Assembly (NCBI RefSeq): GCF_036588685.1
Contig: NC_086375.1
Coordinates: 10,657,916 to 10,721,915 of the forward strand
Direction: 5' to 3'
Source of the DNA: Mytilus trossulus
Lineage: Eukaryota > Mollusca > Bivalvia > Mytilida > Mytilidae
DNA length: 64,000 bases
Part shown: positions 44,587-59,500 of the stretch, piece by piece
Position numbering within the stretch: position 1 is the stretch's first letter
Layout: each line of letters opens with the position of its first letter
Position numbers and translations under genes: made by a program
Notes under the pieces: generated by a model
Told to the model about the DNA's origin: nothing
The model's input: only the letters and a program-made list of their open reading frames with translations
The model's database searches: none

Positions 44587-47500
44587 CAATAACATAGGCA
44601 AATATTTAATAGCAAATGTGTCTTTATGAAACCACCATGATTAGAATTGTTTAATTGTTTCATATTGTCTTCTCTTCACTAGAAAAGCTAGTTATTGTTT
44701 TGCATTTTCATATTCATACTTACTAAACAATTTTGTCAGCTTAGACAGACAGGAAAGAAAACCATCAAAGTCTATATGACATTTCTCATTAGAATATTTA
44801 AAAACCAAAGCTTGCATAGAACTATTGTTTATGGTAAAACCTGGAAAAAATAATGATTATACTTCACAAAGACAAAATATGAAGAATTGTTGTACAAACA
44901 CATTATTATCGTATTAGTTGTTTTTGACTTAGCTGACTGCCAGTACTTTTAGATGTTTCGTTTTTTTTTGTGTGTTCTCTATCGACCTGATAAGTTCAGT
45001 CCTTTTGAACTGATTTTTATAGTTTGTTCTTATGTTGTTCTGTATCACCATGTTCTCAGGCAATTGGGGAGTGTTTTGCCTCGGCAAACATGTTTAATCT
45101 TGCCATATTCTGTATGTGCCTGACTTAAACCAGGGACCTGTTATTTAGTATCTTCTTTTGTTTGGTGTTTTGTACATATATTTGGTCATTGGTTTTCCTC
45201 ATATGAATTATTTTGTCATCTAAGGGCCTTTTATAACTTACTATACTGTATCAGTTCTTCACATTGTTTAAGACAATACAGTGACCTATAGTTGTCAACT
45301 TCTTCATATTTCAATATCTTGATATTCTGGTTGAGAGTTGTCTCATTGACTATCATACCAAATCTTCTTAACAGTATTTTTTTAAATTACTGCTAGTGTA
45401 ATCCATATCAGTTTTGTAAAATCACAAGTTTTAGGTAAAGTTATAAATTTAGCGCAATAACATTTCTTCATGGCATGACTATGTAAATTAACAATATATA
45501 CAAGCCCAAACAGAACATATTCCTTAGAAATTAAACAATACACCATTTTAAGTTAATATATTTTACCTGCTGCTCCAAGTGCCCTCCTTAATTCAAAACA
45601 ACTAAAAGATCCAATATTATCTGTATCATACTGGAAGTATATTCTCTACAATTATAAAGAAAAGAAATTACAAAATTAGCTTATTCATTTTAAATTAAAA
45701 ATTAAGGATTTTTAATTCTGAACATTTACATATTCTAATTAAAACTTGTACTGGAGAGATTCATCATATTTGAACTAAACTGTCCGAATGGATAATGAAA
45801 CTTGCAAACAACTATCTGCAATGTTTTATTGTGAGACATGCATTTTTCAACTTTTATCAAAAAAAGACAATTAGAAAGACTTTAAGATATCAATAAAAGT
45901 GTTTTGAACTATTTCATTATTTTCAATTAGAATAGATATCCAAACAGACAACCCTGAAAACGTCTTGTGATCTGGTGGAGAAAATTTAGAACTAGATTTG
46001 ATCATAAAATAAAATAACTAAAATGCTTTTAAAATCTGAATTTGACAAGCTATTGACATTAAATAGTGAAAGAACATGTGTAGAGTAAACTAACTGATGT
46101 AATTTAAAATATAAACCTACCTTCCAACTTTTGAGTAAATTCCACAAATATAAGAATTCTGTATAACCTATTTTCCCTAACAATTCTGTCTGAATAAGGT
46201 TAAGGAGATATAATGTTACCTATTTTACCAAAAAATATCCTTTAAGGGGAAACAAAAGAAGTGTTCGGTTAACTGCATATAGATTTGCTTGTGTTACTAT
46301 CTCAGAAGGTGCCTTTCAAACATTCAAATGATTATGAACATCATTTAATAAATAAATATCAGTCTAAATATTTTCTGAAAATGACAAACTTTAAATATAT
46401 TGATTTTTAGGTTATAAACAAGTTGATTGATATTTCTTTAAGAAATCTGAAATTCATTTTTATCATATGTTTAGTAGTAAATACAGCAGTTTTGCATATT
46501 TGATAAATAGCCTGCTGTTTAATCCATATCGCGCAACTTTGATGGGCACCCTTTATCGCATACCCTTTATCACACCCCTTTTTTTAATTTTTTTTTTTAC
46601 ATAAATTATAAAAAAGAAGATGTGGCATGATTGCCAATGAGACAACTATCCACAAAAGACCAAAATGACACAAACATTAACAATTATAGGTCACCATACG
46701 GCCTTCAACAATGAGCAAAGCCCATACCGCATATAAAGTCAGTTTTATTTTATTTTTGCTCAAGAAAATTTTCCTCAAAATAGGTCAATTTTTTTAATGA
46801 CGTCATTGTTTGATATGTGACGTCACGAACGTCAAGTTTTCTATATTGTATGTGACGTCACGAATGTCAAGTTTTAATATTTTAGGCACACTAAATGCAA
46901 CTATAAAAAGTACAAAACAAACAAATAAGTACAATAATAAACAAAATATTTTTTTAAACAACAGCACGCAAATTGTAAGATGCTTCGGATAAGTAATTGA
47001 GCAGTTCTTTTAAGGCCTTTGAAACAAGACAAAAGTAGAACTGAAGGTAACCCAGTGCTATGGATCAGACAACAGTTCATATAATATAATACTCTTCTGT
47101 TGAAATATATGATAAAGCGTATAATACATGGCAAAATCTGTATCACCCTCGACCAATATCATCCCTTGGGCCTAAAGGCCCTTTGATGTCTCAGGATGAT
47201 ATGACATATGATACGGATTTTGCCATGTATTATTCTCTATATATTACAATATACATAGACTGAAAGGATACATCTAGCAAAGACACAAACTTTTTACATG
47301 TGTCTATACTTGTATTTCTGTGATGTTGATCTGAAAAATAGTAACATTAAAATGTATTTTAGTAAACAAGTTTGCAAGTTCATTTAATATTACGTGTTGA
47401 TTTGATATACAGCTCAAAGAGGACTAAAGTGGCCCTGTAAATCAGCAAAAATAAAATAATCTGTATCAAACGTTTTTTATCTCAAAAGTCATCCATTGCT

Positions 47501-50500
47501 CTAAATCCATGTTATTCAGAGAATAAAAACTAAAGTTTTCACTATCAACATTCCTTAAGCAAAGTTTTCGAAAGAAAATTAGTTTCCGCATGGATTGCAT
47601 TGTGTCTACAGATGAACAATGATAACTTGTATACCACCCTACCATTTTGTAGTCTTGTGAAAATATGAAATGTTATTGAAATTGCAAAAGCTTTCACTAC
47701 AAATATAATTTCATTCCTTTTAGGAAGATTATCATTTACAGTGTTCCAGCTTGAATCTCAGGGCAGAAGGGTGCTACTTGTCTGAAAGGGCACTTTAGTG
47801 CAATAACCAAAATTGTAAGGGCACTGTTTGGCAGTGTATTAATAACCTTGAATACATGTATATATTGCTAGGCTCAGCTGCAGAACATTACTTGTATTTT
47901 AACCTTATACAGAAATTAATGTGTTCCAAGTGTTGGTTCCAGTAAGATTTTTTTATTATCAAATTATCATACCATGACACAAAGCACATCATTTTAATTG
48001 ATGTAAATTTATGCAAACTGTGCATTTTGATCAGGAAAAAAACCCTTAGAAAAAACTTTTTTTTTAATTTTATAATTTATATAACTAATTATACAAGTCT
48101 ATAAAAATAAACAAGTAGTTCTGAAAGATGGAGCTAAACAAAATTGAATTTGTTATGTAATTAAATTATTTACATTAAAATATTAAAAGTTACCTAACTT
48201 GTAATCATTTAAATTGTTACAAAAAAGTATTAAGAAGTGCACACCAAAGTGCTCCTTAGTAGGGAGATTTATAAATATAACAGGTGATACAAGAGATGAT
48301 TATATTATAATGATGCAATAATACATTGCATATATTATAGTAGGTATAAACTCCATTATGGTTAAAAAATAAAAGCATTTGTTAAGTGCTCCTATGTAAG
48401 GAGGATTTTAATACAAGAACTAAAACAGGAAGTGGTGCAATCTTGTTATGTTCAAATACAAATTTCTTTGGCTCTTCTTTTAATTTCATACTCATGGTTA
48501 TAAAACAAAACGTTTTTACCAATCTACCAATTTAGTCAAAACTTAGTATGCCTTTTAAATTGTTTTAAATTTAATTTAAAAAAATATTTTTTTATGTGTA
48601 CATATGCTATGATACGTAAACATTACAAATGGCTAACATGTTGGCATTTTCATTCTGTATTAAATATCTAGTATTTGTTCAATTATCTTAAATCCACTAA
48701 TTAGCAGTGAACAATCATTAGCAGAGGTGATAAAACTGCCAAAGGCATTAGGTATTTAACTTAATCCTATTGTCAGTTAATTAGTGTTACACAATCAGGT
48801 AACAATTTTACCGGAAACGCCAGAAGGCATGAAATTTGTAAAATGTATCTTTTGAAAAGGCAGAGGGGGGCATTCTTTGGCTTTGGAGGGCAGAAGGGTG
48901 GGGGTAAGTGCACCAAGGGTGGGGCGCCCTTCTATTTAGGGCAGGCGGGAACACTGATTTATTCTTTTCTCCTCTTAAATTACCTTTCCTTGATGCTTCG
49001 TTTAATGTTTGCTGTAACTCATAGGGTGTTACTTCCATATCCTACAAAAATGTTAATATACATTAATATTTATTCTAAAAGTCTGTCAATAAGAATAAAA
49101 AAATATTTTTACAGCCTTAATGAAAAAATATAGAAACATGTTAATTTTTGTTGATGGATTTAAATTGTCATTTATATGTTTTTTATGTGTCTTACTATGT
49201 CATACCTAACATGACCTTTTATTCACACCTTAAATCTGATCTTTTGTTGCATTGTAAAATGGTTCTTTGTTATGCCAACATCACTAGGAAAAGGGGGCAT
49301 TAAGTAAAGTGTTGTTCCGATGATCGAAATAACTCGGAAATCAGTTGGTTGGGCCTGGCTTTGTTGATAATCGATTTGGATTTTGTTTAATTGATGGTTG
49401 TTAAAGATTCCCGACTTTTAGCTTATCAACTTCCGGTAAATATAAGAATCACAAATCGGATACGGTTCAACTATGTAATAACTCTGCATTCTTACACTTA
49501 TAAGTTCAGATGACAAATGACACAATTGACAGAAAAATAATGATCACAAAATTTGTTTTCTTAAAGTTAAAAACTTTATATATCTTTTCTTAATTAGAAG
49601 CATTCAAATGTTTATACAGCTATGTTATTGAAATTGTATTGTGAGTTACACCATTGAAATTAAGTAAGTGTCACTGTTGGTAATAAATGTTGTAATTATG
49701 AGATAAAATATGTTCAATATGAATCATTCCCCATTTCCATTCTCAATTTTATTTTAACTGCTAAATAAATAGTTATCAAAGGTACCAGGATTATAATTTA
49801 GTATGCCAGAATAAGGAAAAGGAAACAAAGGATCAAATATGAATATATATATTCTGCAATGATTTGGAATATACACATTAGACATGTACAATGAGACTAA
49901 ATGCATGATTTCATTTTAAAAAAAGGGCATTTTAAGGTATTATGATGCGATTAAAATCGATAATCTAACACTAATTAAGTGTAACCAAATGTCCTTACGT
50001 CCATCTGTACCTCTGACCAAATTTAGGGACAGAGTTTGCCTTTTATGAATTTATAGCTTGAAAAATTGTGACTTCTTTTTCATTTCTGCACTCTAAACTT
50101 CAGTTTAACTCATTCAAATTTCATATCATTCAGACAAAATGCTTAGAACTGAAATGGGCAGATAGAGTATAAATTTGGATAGTGAGTCATGTACCATTAT
50201 AGAGTTAATTATCTTTGTAACTTGGAAAATTGCAAAGTTGTTGAGTCTTCTGAAAACAAAACATGTACTGAAAACAAAACATGTGCCTGGCGTAAGAAAT
50301 TATTAGCCTTATATCTTTGATAAGTTTTTTTGATAGTCTTAAATCATTTGCTTAATTTTTTTACTGATACAACTTCCACATAAACTGGTTTTTAACAGTT
50401 AACATTGTGATTATGTGCTACAAGACTTACCTCCCCTGACACAGCATAAAAGAATCGTTTAAACTGTTCCTCTCGTTCTTTATCAGGAGGATGCTGAGGT

Positions 50501-53500
50501 AGAGAGGTGTCAGATTTCTCTGGAATTTCATCAACGTCTCTGAAAGTACAAAAGTGTACAGTCTTATAAAAAGATCATGATGTTTCAATAATTTAAATGC
50601 CAATGTTTTACTTGCAAAATATAAAAATTAATAAAAACAATGTCTAGTTAAATTAGAATTTTCAAATTAGAATTTAAAGTTTGTAATAAATATTCCCCAA
50701 CATATTATAAACAAAAAATAATGCAGGATTCTATAAAGTTATTCCTGAATTTCCTGATCCTTCCATTGTAGAATATTTAATACTATATAAAAAAAAATGT
50801 GTTTTTTATACTGTTGCATTAAATTACTTTTACAATAAAGACTGACTTGCATGTTCGAAATAAAGAGAAGGCTGTTTTTTCTATAAATGAGCAGATGTAA
50901 AACTGTATAATGTAGAAATGGCAAAATTTGGTAAATTGTTATCATCAAGACTAGGGGTAAACTAGAAATTGAATAAAACATTTAGGAAGCATTATATCTC
51001 TAAATTAAAATGTTCAAAAAATAATGCTGTGTTCAGTGGTTGTCATTTGTTTATGTGGTTTATAAGTGTGACTCGCTTCTCATTTTTTATATAAATTAGA
51101 CTGTTGGTTTTCCAGTCTGATTTTACACTAGTAATTTAAAAAAAAAAATTGGGCCCCTTTACAGCTTGCTGTTCAGTGTGGTCCTAGGCTCCGTGTTGAA
51201 GACCATACCTTGACCTATAATGCTTTACTTTTATAAATTGTTACTTGGATGGAGAGTTGTCATATTGTCCCTCGTACCACATCTTCATATATCAATCTAT
51301 AGCAAAACTTTTTTCAAAGTCATTTCTAACACACAGCTGACCATATATAGTTTTGATCAGTTTGTTTACCAACTTTAAATCATTATTTATTATTTGGTTA
51401 TCCAAACTTTTAGTCTGGATTGTAATACCAGTATTGGATACATACTCAGCTGTGTTTTGATTTTCAAAAAAGAATCTGAGGTAGAATCCTGCTTCTTCAT
51501 TAATATCCCACGTACACGGAATCACTACATATTGTCCTCTAGGTAATGTTAATCTTTTTATAATTTGTCGAGAATCTATAAATAGACCACTAGATTGTAC
51601 ACTTTGATTATTGTCAAAAAATTCCTTCTTCAATGGCAATGGATGACTCTTTAAATTCTGAAACAAAAAAATAATTCAATATTATACTACACGTAAGGAA
51701 GATAATCAAAATGTTAACTATAAATCTAAGAGCAAAGTCAGCAATACTAACAATATTTTTCAATACAAATTAAGGGCATACGATACAGTTTTGATACTGT
51801 ATTTACAAGTTCGTGAAAATTTGCATATAGGCTATTTTTTACCTGATTAAATCAAATATGTAATAAAAAATATACCTTCATGTGCTACTTTTTGAGTAAA
51901 ATGAGGTCGAAATTTTGTTTATTTGCTCAAAATTCAGATTTGTGGCCATAATTTCTTTTTCGAAAGAAAGACATCTTTTTTTTTATAAAAGATAAACATA
52001 AATTTTTTTTTGTTAAATAATCGGTAATTTCTGTATTTTATAATTTTCCTAAAATATTATGCATTTTGTTTCAGAAATAACTCATATTTCATCAAATGTT
52101 CATGAATTGAGGAAAATACATCACTTTTTGCTGCATGTTTATCAGAATTAAAAAAAATCCTCTATTTACAGTTTTATAAAATTTGGATCACATAATCTCC
52201 CTGCAAAATGAAACAAATTGCTGTTTTGAAAAATAGGGGTCCATGAACTCGTTTTCAAATTAAATCAGTTTGAATGATAAAAATCAGTCGAAAAATGCAT
52301 CTTTTCCCGATATGTCACAGTTTGACGTCGTGAAAATAACATTTTACGGTGGCAACGTCATTACCTCCCCTGTAACTGTATCGTATGCCCTTAAGGCCCT
52401 TAATGGCTTTCTCATGATTTTTAAGTCCAAATAGATATTTTTGTACTTTATACAAAAGAAAACTAATATTTAAGACACTAGAATAGAAGATTGATTCCTA
52501 GAGTGTTGTTCAATTAAAATACAATGTTGGCCATACTCACAAAATATTTAAGAAAATGACTAGTTTCAAACAATCAAACATTGTCTGCAGCTATTTAGTA
52601 TATTCAGGCAGTCAAAATTGGATTCAACTCCTTAAATATTTGTGTTGTTTCAGCATAAATTGATAATTTTAAAAAGTTCAAATTTTCTGCTGAAACTAAT
52701 TAAGTTCTTACTTGATAAACAAAGAAACCTATATGCTGATTTTTCTTCCCAAACTGTTTAAGTTTGCGTCCATCTTTCTGCATAAGTTGTATAACCAGAC
52801 TACACACATTATCTCCATCTTCGTCTCTGTCAGACAGGGTCACAGAAAACTGAGGATTAGACCAATGGGTGTCTACAATAAACCGAAAAAAATATAAATG
52901 GGGATCCTATTTTGCATTTTTTTTTTAAATCTACCTCAATTTCAAGCTGATAAAATGTATAAATTTTTCACAATACCGGTAATCTAAAAAGGCTATTTTT
53001 CTAGTACACCATCTCTTGCAAATTGTGAATTACATATCTGAAAAAAATTTAAGATTTCTAAAATTGCTGTATGGATTTTTTGAAAATCATCTTAAATCAC
53101 GGAATGAATTCCCCTAATGCATCGTTTGGTTGTGTTATGTTTGGTCTTATCAGCACTTCAATGTTTGTATTAGGTTTTGATTTTTCAAATATTTTGCCTC
53201 AAGCATCACTAAAGATACTTTAATTGATGTCTCTTTATTTTCTACCAAACAATTTTAAAAGAGTTTGGAGTCAAAGTCACAATTTTCAGCATAATTATCT
53301 CCCTTGAACTCACAAAGACAATCTTTTAACATAATATTTGTTGAGATTGATTGCTGCTACAGTTGGTGTTTTTTTAATGTTTAGGACTGTAAAAAAATAT
53401 TTCTTGATGTCGATCATGTGTAGTTAGGTTGCTGCCTCATAAAAACTATGTATCTTAACACGGTTCATTCTATGATTTTGGCCAAAAAATTTAGATAAGG

Positions 53501-56500
53501 TTGTGATTAAATTTATTATTGTCAAAAGTCTTTGGTGGATTTAAGAAATTTGACTTACCTTGATTAGAAGGCCTTCCTCCAGCACTAAATCCTCTGACCC
53601 ATCTATGGTGGAATTCTGCTGTATGCCATTGTTTCGGCATTTCTACCGGAGCATCTGGTGTCAGATTACAGATTTCCAATGTGTCATACTTCTGAAGAAA
53701 ATCTCCAAACTCCATCCTATTCAATAGAATATACCTTATAACATATTGTACATCATGTAATATTATCATTAGTCAATTTAGTAATCCAGGGGTTATGGTA
53801 ATGAAGCTTGTCCCAAGTCAGGAGCCTCGTGCCTTTGTTGGTCTTGTATTATTTTAACTTTTAGTTTCTTGTGTACAATTATAAGTTTAGAATGGCGTTC
53901 ATTATCACTGAACTAGTATATATTTGTTTAGGGGCCAGCTGAAGGACGCCTCTGGGTGCTGGAATTTCTCGTTGCATTGAAAACCTGTTGGTGACCTTCT
54001 GCTGTTGTCTGCTCTATGGTCGGGTTGTTGTCTCTTTGGCACATTCCCCATTTCCATTCTTCATTTTATTTGAGTATGATCATCTTACTTCAAATCAGTG
54101 TTCAACTAATAAAATTATTAAATTTGGCATTTGAAGCACAAATTTTGTACTCCATGTTCTGAGTAAAAACATGAAGTCTAGGCACTACAAATGTTTTTTT
54201 AATAAATCCACAACTTAACGTGTAATCTTAAAAATTTAATTTACAAGAAGTAGACTTAAACTTTCTGTTAGTTCGCTGTTTTACTATTTATTTTCTGCTT
54301 TATCTATATGTTTTCCCCAATTCCTTTTATGCAAGTAATCCTGCATAATTCTTGGTTGTACATTAATACAAATTGTCTTCCCTCTTCTGAAACAAAAATA
54401 ACATTTATGCTTTAAGCTAGATTTATACCAGAATTCTCCTTCATCCCTGAATATAAGTCCCATTTTTTCTCTTTCTATTTCTGGGATACTGTTCCACTCT
54501 CTTGATCTTTAAATGAAAATATAAACATAATATTAAAAATTCAATAAACCTGGTGTACTGATAACAATTTCACTGTACTTTTTAGAATAAGCAGTACAAG
54601 ACATTTAAGGTGGTACCTAACACTACAGGGAGATAACTCTGTAAAGTCAGCCAAGCGTTTTGATTACGTTGTTTTGTAAAAATAATATTTAGCTTCTCAA
54701 TGATCAAAATTAGTGTTTGTCAAATTGCTATATAACCAGTGTATTTTTTCTGACAAAGGGGTTGGTTCAAAAAAATTTAAAATTAATTATTTTTGTTTAA
54801 GTGTCAAAGTTAATACTTTGACAAAACTTTATGAAAATTAAACGAGCCAAATTAATTTTAGTGAAAGTGTTGGGTACCACCTTAATCAAATGAAATTTAA
54901 ATTACAAGGCAGTGTATTGACATGTAAAGAAACTGAATTTTCAGATACAATGATTAAGCTAACAAGTGTTTGATTTCATTATATCAAATTAATGATTTAC
55001 ATAAATGATATAACTTATGCTATTTTAGAAATGCAACATTACACTTTTCAAAACTTCATTATTACTAACAAGGTCTAAAGATTCTTTGCTCATTTATTAA
55101 TAATAAAATTTCTAGCACACTCTAGTATAATTTTAAAACACACCAAAAATAATGCATGCTGGCTACATCATTATATGTATTTTTTCTTATCAATAGACTT
55201 TTTAATGATTCTTTTTAAAATTAAGAAAACACTTACTTTTCCCCCCATCTGCCCCTCCATTCTATTTTATATCCCCAAGGGTTCCTCACTCTGATTAATG
55301 TTATAGGGATTTCTCCACTATCAGACATCAATAGTATCTGTAAAAGAATATAAATGTTGTCATGAAAAATAATTTGTATGAACTTTGAAGGTATACCAAC
55401 ACCCAAGCAATTACAAAAGTATAGACATTTTATGAAAGCTGCATATAAAATTGTTTTAAACATGACATTGAGGCTTATCTTTGCTTTTATATATATAGAC
55501 AACATATTGGAAGAGGGAAAGTTTTTAACACTTTTTATTAAGAAATAACCACTAAAATGTATGCTTACATACTGTAAATTTGTTCTTACAAAAGATTAGA
55601 ATTATAGAAATGTTTAACAATTTATCTTTTCTAGGATGACAACCAATAATTCCATAAACAAAGTAGATTTCTGAAAATAAGCAGACCATGAGGCGGTTGG
55701 GATATTATGCATACAAGTAAATGATTTGGGGATTTTACTCTATTTTGAAACAAACTGCTGAACAAAATCATAATCAAAGGTTTTAAAATTTTGTGTTGAT
55801 GCTTAAACTTCAGGCCTATACCATTGAAGAGTAAGAGCAAGCCATGTTCATTTGAAATAATATATATCCAGATGTGGTGATGTCTTGTTAAGTTTTCACA
55901 TTACAATAATATATTCTAGAAGCTTACTTTATTCAGTTCATTTGAACTTTCTTTTAAATTACCTCTCTTAAATCTGTAACACTGTAAGCATGACCTGTCA
56001 CTAATCCATCAGGCATTGTCTGGGACCTGCCATCTGGTGGAAGCTATAAAACAAAAACATCATAAACAATATTAATTTACGTTTTTAGATTGAGTTAAGT
56101 CTTCCAATTGATACTTTATCGTGTGTTTTTCTATGTTGCTATGTTATGCTATTGTTTCAGAAAAAGGGAGGTTTGGATCCATTAAAACGTTTAATCCCGC
56201 TGCAAATGTTTGCACCTGTCCTAAGTCAGGAATCTGATGTACAGTAGTTGTCATTTGTTTATGTAATATATACGTCTTTCTAGTTTCTCGTTTTTTATAT
56301 AGACTAGACCGTTGGTTTTCCCGTTTGAATGGTTTTACACTAGTAATGTTGGGGCCCTTTATAGCTTGTTTGCTGTGAGCCAAGGCTCCGTGTTGAAGGC
56401 CGTACATTGATCTATAATGGTTTACTTTTTTTAAATTGTTATTTGGATGGAGAGTTGTCTCATTGGCACTCACACCACATCTTCCTATATCTATATATGC

Positions 56501-59500
56501 TATGTGGACTTGAATCATTACTAGCATCACATTTCATCAATCCACTAGGCATTATCACGGACAGACCAACTAGTTGTGTATGAATTAATAAAGAGCGGTG
56601 CCATGAGGGCATGAATGATGATATGCTGATTGCTTTTTCAACAAATAAAGGTCCATTACTCCTCAATGTCACATCAAGGGCATACAGGAAGACTTAATTG
56701 AACTGTAAGCAAAAGCTTATCAACCTTAACTTGCAAAAAATATTTGTAAAATTGAGAAAGGAAATGGGAAATGTGTCAAAGCAGCAACCCGACCATAGAG
56801 CAGACAACACCAAAAATCTTAACAATGTAAACATGCATGAAGTTGATGAATAAGATGTTTTGACCTATATGAGACTAACAAATTGTTTTGTCTGTTTTCA
56901 AGTTATGAAGCAAGACCAATCTTTCCAAATAATATGTAACTAAATGTTATAGCCTTTAAGTTTAATGAGCTTTATTGATAGTCATTTAAGGAATGACTGT
57001 TATATTTTTTCTGTCTATGAAGAAATAACATAAAAAATTTGGTGCACACTGAATAACGCGCATAGTGGGTTATTTAACAGTGTGTACCACATTTTTTATG
57101 TTATTTCGAAGACAGAAAAAATATTACAGTCATTTCTTTTAATTCAATTCTAAATTCCATTTTAAACTGTAGAAAGCCATGAAAAAACATTGATGACTGT
57201 CACATGACTAAATTATGTCTATAGGCTCATAACAAAATAACGTCAGCCAATCAGAAGATGCGTTACATCCAAAATTAAATTATTCAAATGTATCCAAAGC
57301 GATTCTATTAGTATTAGCACTTTTTACATAAAATCATCATCTTTAGTTTTGACATCATTATACAAAATATCTGACCCCATAATGGTAAAGCAATTGGTGT
57401 ATGACATCAATTGTTCAAATGGAGCAGATTTTCTAGTCAACAAGGACAGATTTCCAAATAGCAATAAGGTGGATATAATCTTTGGTTTTTTTTCAATCAA
57501 GTAAATCAGTCTGCACTTTTAGCTACTACATGTAGTCCGAAACCTCAGACTAGTAAATATTGATTTGGACTAGAGAAAATTTTCAAAATTTTATATAGTC
57601 ATATAGGGACAAGTTTTGATATTTAGTTTCCGGACTAGTGGATGAAGAAGTTTTTTGCGCAGACTGGTTAGTTGTTATTAATACAAATATCCTTACATTG
57701 ATACCACATCCTATTAATGATTGTCTGTCTAATGCTTTAAACAATATGTTGACTAATGCTTTAGGATAGTTGGCTTTCTGTCCCCGTAGTGTGTAGTATT
57801 CTGAGACGCCCCCTGTAAAGTCTGACAAGGCATCTCCAACATTACCAGACTTCAACGCTTCATATGATCCATACAGTCTGAAAAATAAACAGATCACAAT
57901 GAATGTAAGAACAATAAAATATTATTCTAATAATGATTCTAATGTTGAATGCCAAAAATCTTTTCAACATGCAATAGAACATGTACATATGTAAAATTTT
58001 AAACCCATTTTATGACATCATCATTAAAAATTTCTACAGACAAAAAACAAAATAGTTCTGTGAGCATGATGATTTGTTGTACTCCATACAATTTTTTTTT
58101 GTGTTTTCTTTTTTGGGGGAAATAAAAATGGTAAGGTTTTGAAGTTTATTGGAGTATAAATGTGGCTTTTCTTTTATATTGTTTTAATTTCATTTCATAT
58201 CAGGGTCTTTTATAGCTTACTATAGAGTATATATTTTGCTCATTGTCAAAGGCCTGAAATATTACACATGAGTTTTTTTCTAATATAAAAGCCCAGAACT
58301 GTTTCTATGACTAAAGGCTACACGTGGAACCCACTGTTATCATAGGAATATGTGAATAAGAAATATGAATATATAAACACCCACACTTTGCACATAACAG
58401 AAATCCTTATAACAATCTGACATACTTAGCGTAAGCCTTTTCCAGTAATGCCGCCCAGAATTCATTCGATTGATTAGAGTGTATGAATACCAGCTGGTCT
58501 CTGTAAGTAGGCAATCGATCATCCACCACTACTTCTACCCATTTACCAAAATGCCAGAAATTAAACCTGAAGATCCCAGCATACCAGCCATCTTGGAAAC
58601 CTTGGTCAGCTGGGACAACACGTCTGAACAGCTCTCGATGATCTGGACTTGTTAAACAGGCAATCGCAGAAAGAACCCAGCAATCTCCTGGAAAAAAAAG
58701 AGAAAAACATTTGAAAATTGACAACTTGTGCTTTGAATATCTAATATTAGAAAGATAAAGTTGCTATAGCAGGATTAATTTGCAGCATTATATGCTTACA
58801 ATGGTTTTTTTAATGTTTAATTATTTTCAATCAGAAAAGAGGATACATGTTTCATCATACAGAGTGTTCCTTTCTCAAAACATCCCATCATTTTTTTAGT
58901 TTTTGATATCAGGCCTCATGGTCATAAAACTTTCGAGCATGATTTTTGTACTCAGACTCGAAAATCAACCAATCAAATTGCTGAATTTCATGTTTCGAGC
59001 ATAATTTTTGTGCTCAGCAGTTTTGTGCCTTCTTTTGTTGCTCTGTAACACGATGATTACAAGATTATTAGTTTTAGTTTGTGATGCTTATATATTGTAC
59101 ATTTTTTTTCTACTGTGATGACAAAGAGTCACATGAGTATTTCTTGCAATAGTTAACAAACTGAAAGGCTAATCTTGCTATCTGTATAAATTCTAATGAG
59201 AAGCAATTCATGGAATATTGCTACTTTATATATTTTGTAATTCACAATGCATTTATTTTATTATGTCTGTAATATTCAAATAATTATCATCTACCTTTTT
59301 CAGTATCAGAGCTTGGTAATATATTTTATTGTAACACAACCCATATACAATGGTTTAAAAATTGAATAATAGAGAAAACATCTCAAACATCTCATTGATT
59401 TTGCTCAGGAAATGTCTTTTTATTCATTTTACATTAATTCTATACCAATTTGTATCTTTTGCTACCTTTCTCAAATATTTCAATGTTTAGGCCATAATAA

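Noticed and set aside
44254-44601. 115-codon open frame on -
   Set aside because: It reads through the (GACG/GACA)n simple repeat and the ~170-bp repeat units; the serine-rich product is a repeat artefact.
46224-46300. Candidate for the missing calpain EF-hand exon
   Set aside because: Phase and splice sites could fit, but the translation is hydrophobic and unlike the helix expected before EF-hand 2.
47460-47620. Open stretch on - between calpain exons with a possible acceptor
   Set aside because: The translation does not resemble the PEF domain and no donor in the right phase follows.
56144-56530. 128-codon open frame on -
   Set aside because: It spans the reverse strand of a composite dispersed repeat; no conserved motif was seen.
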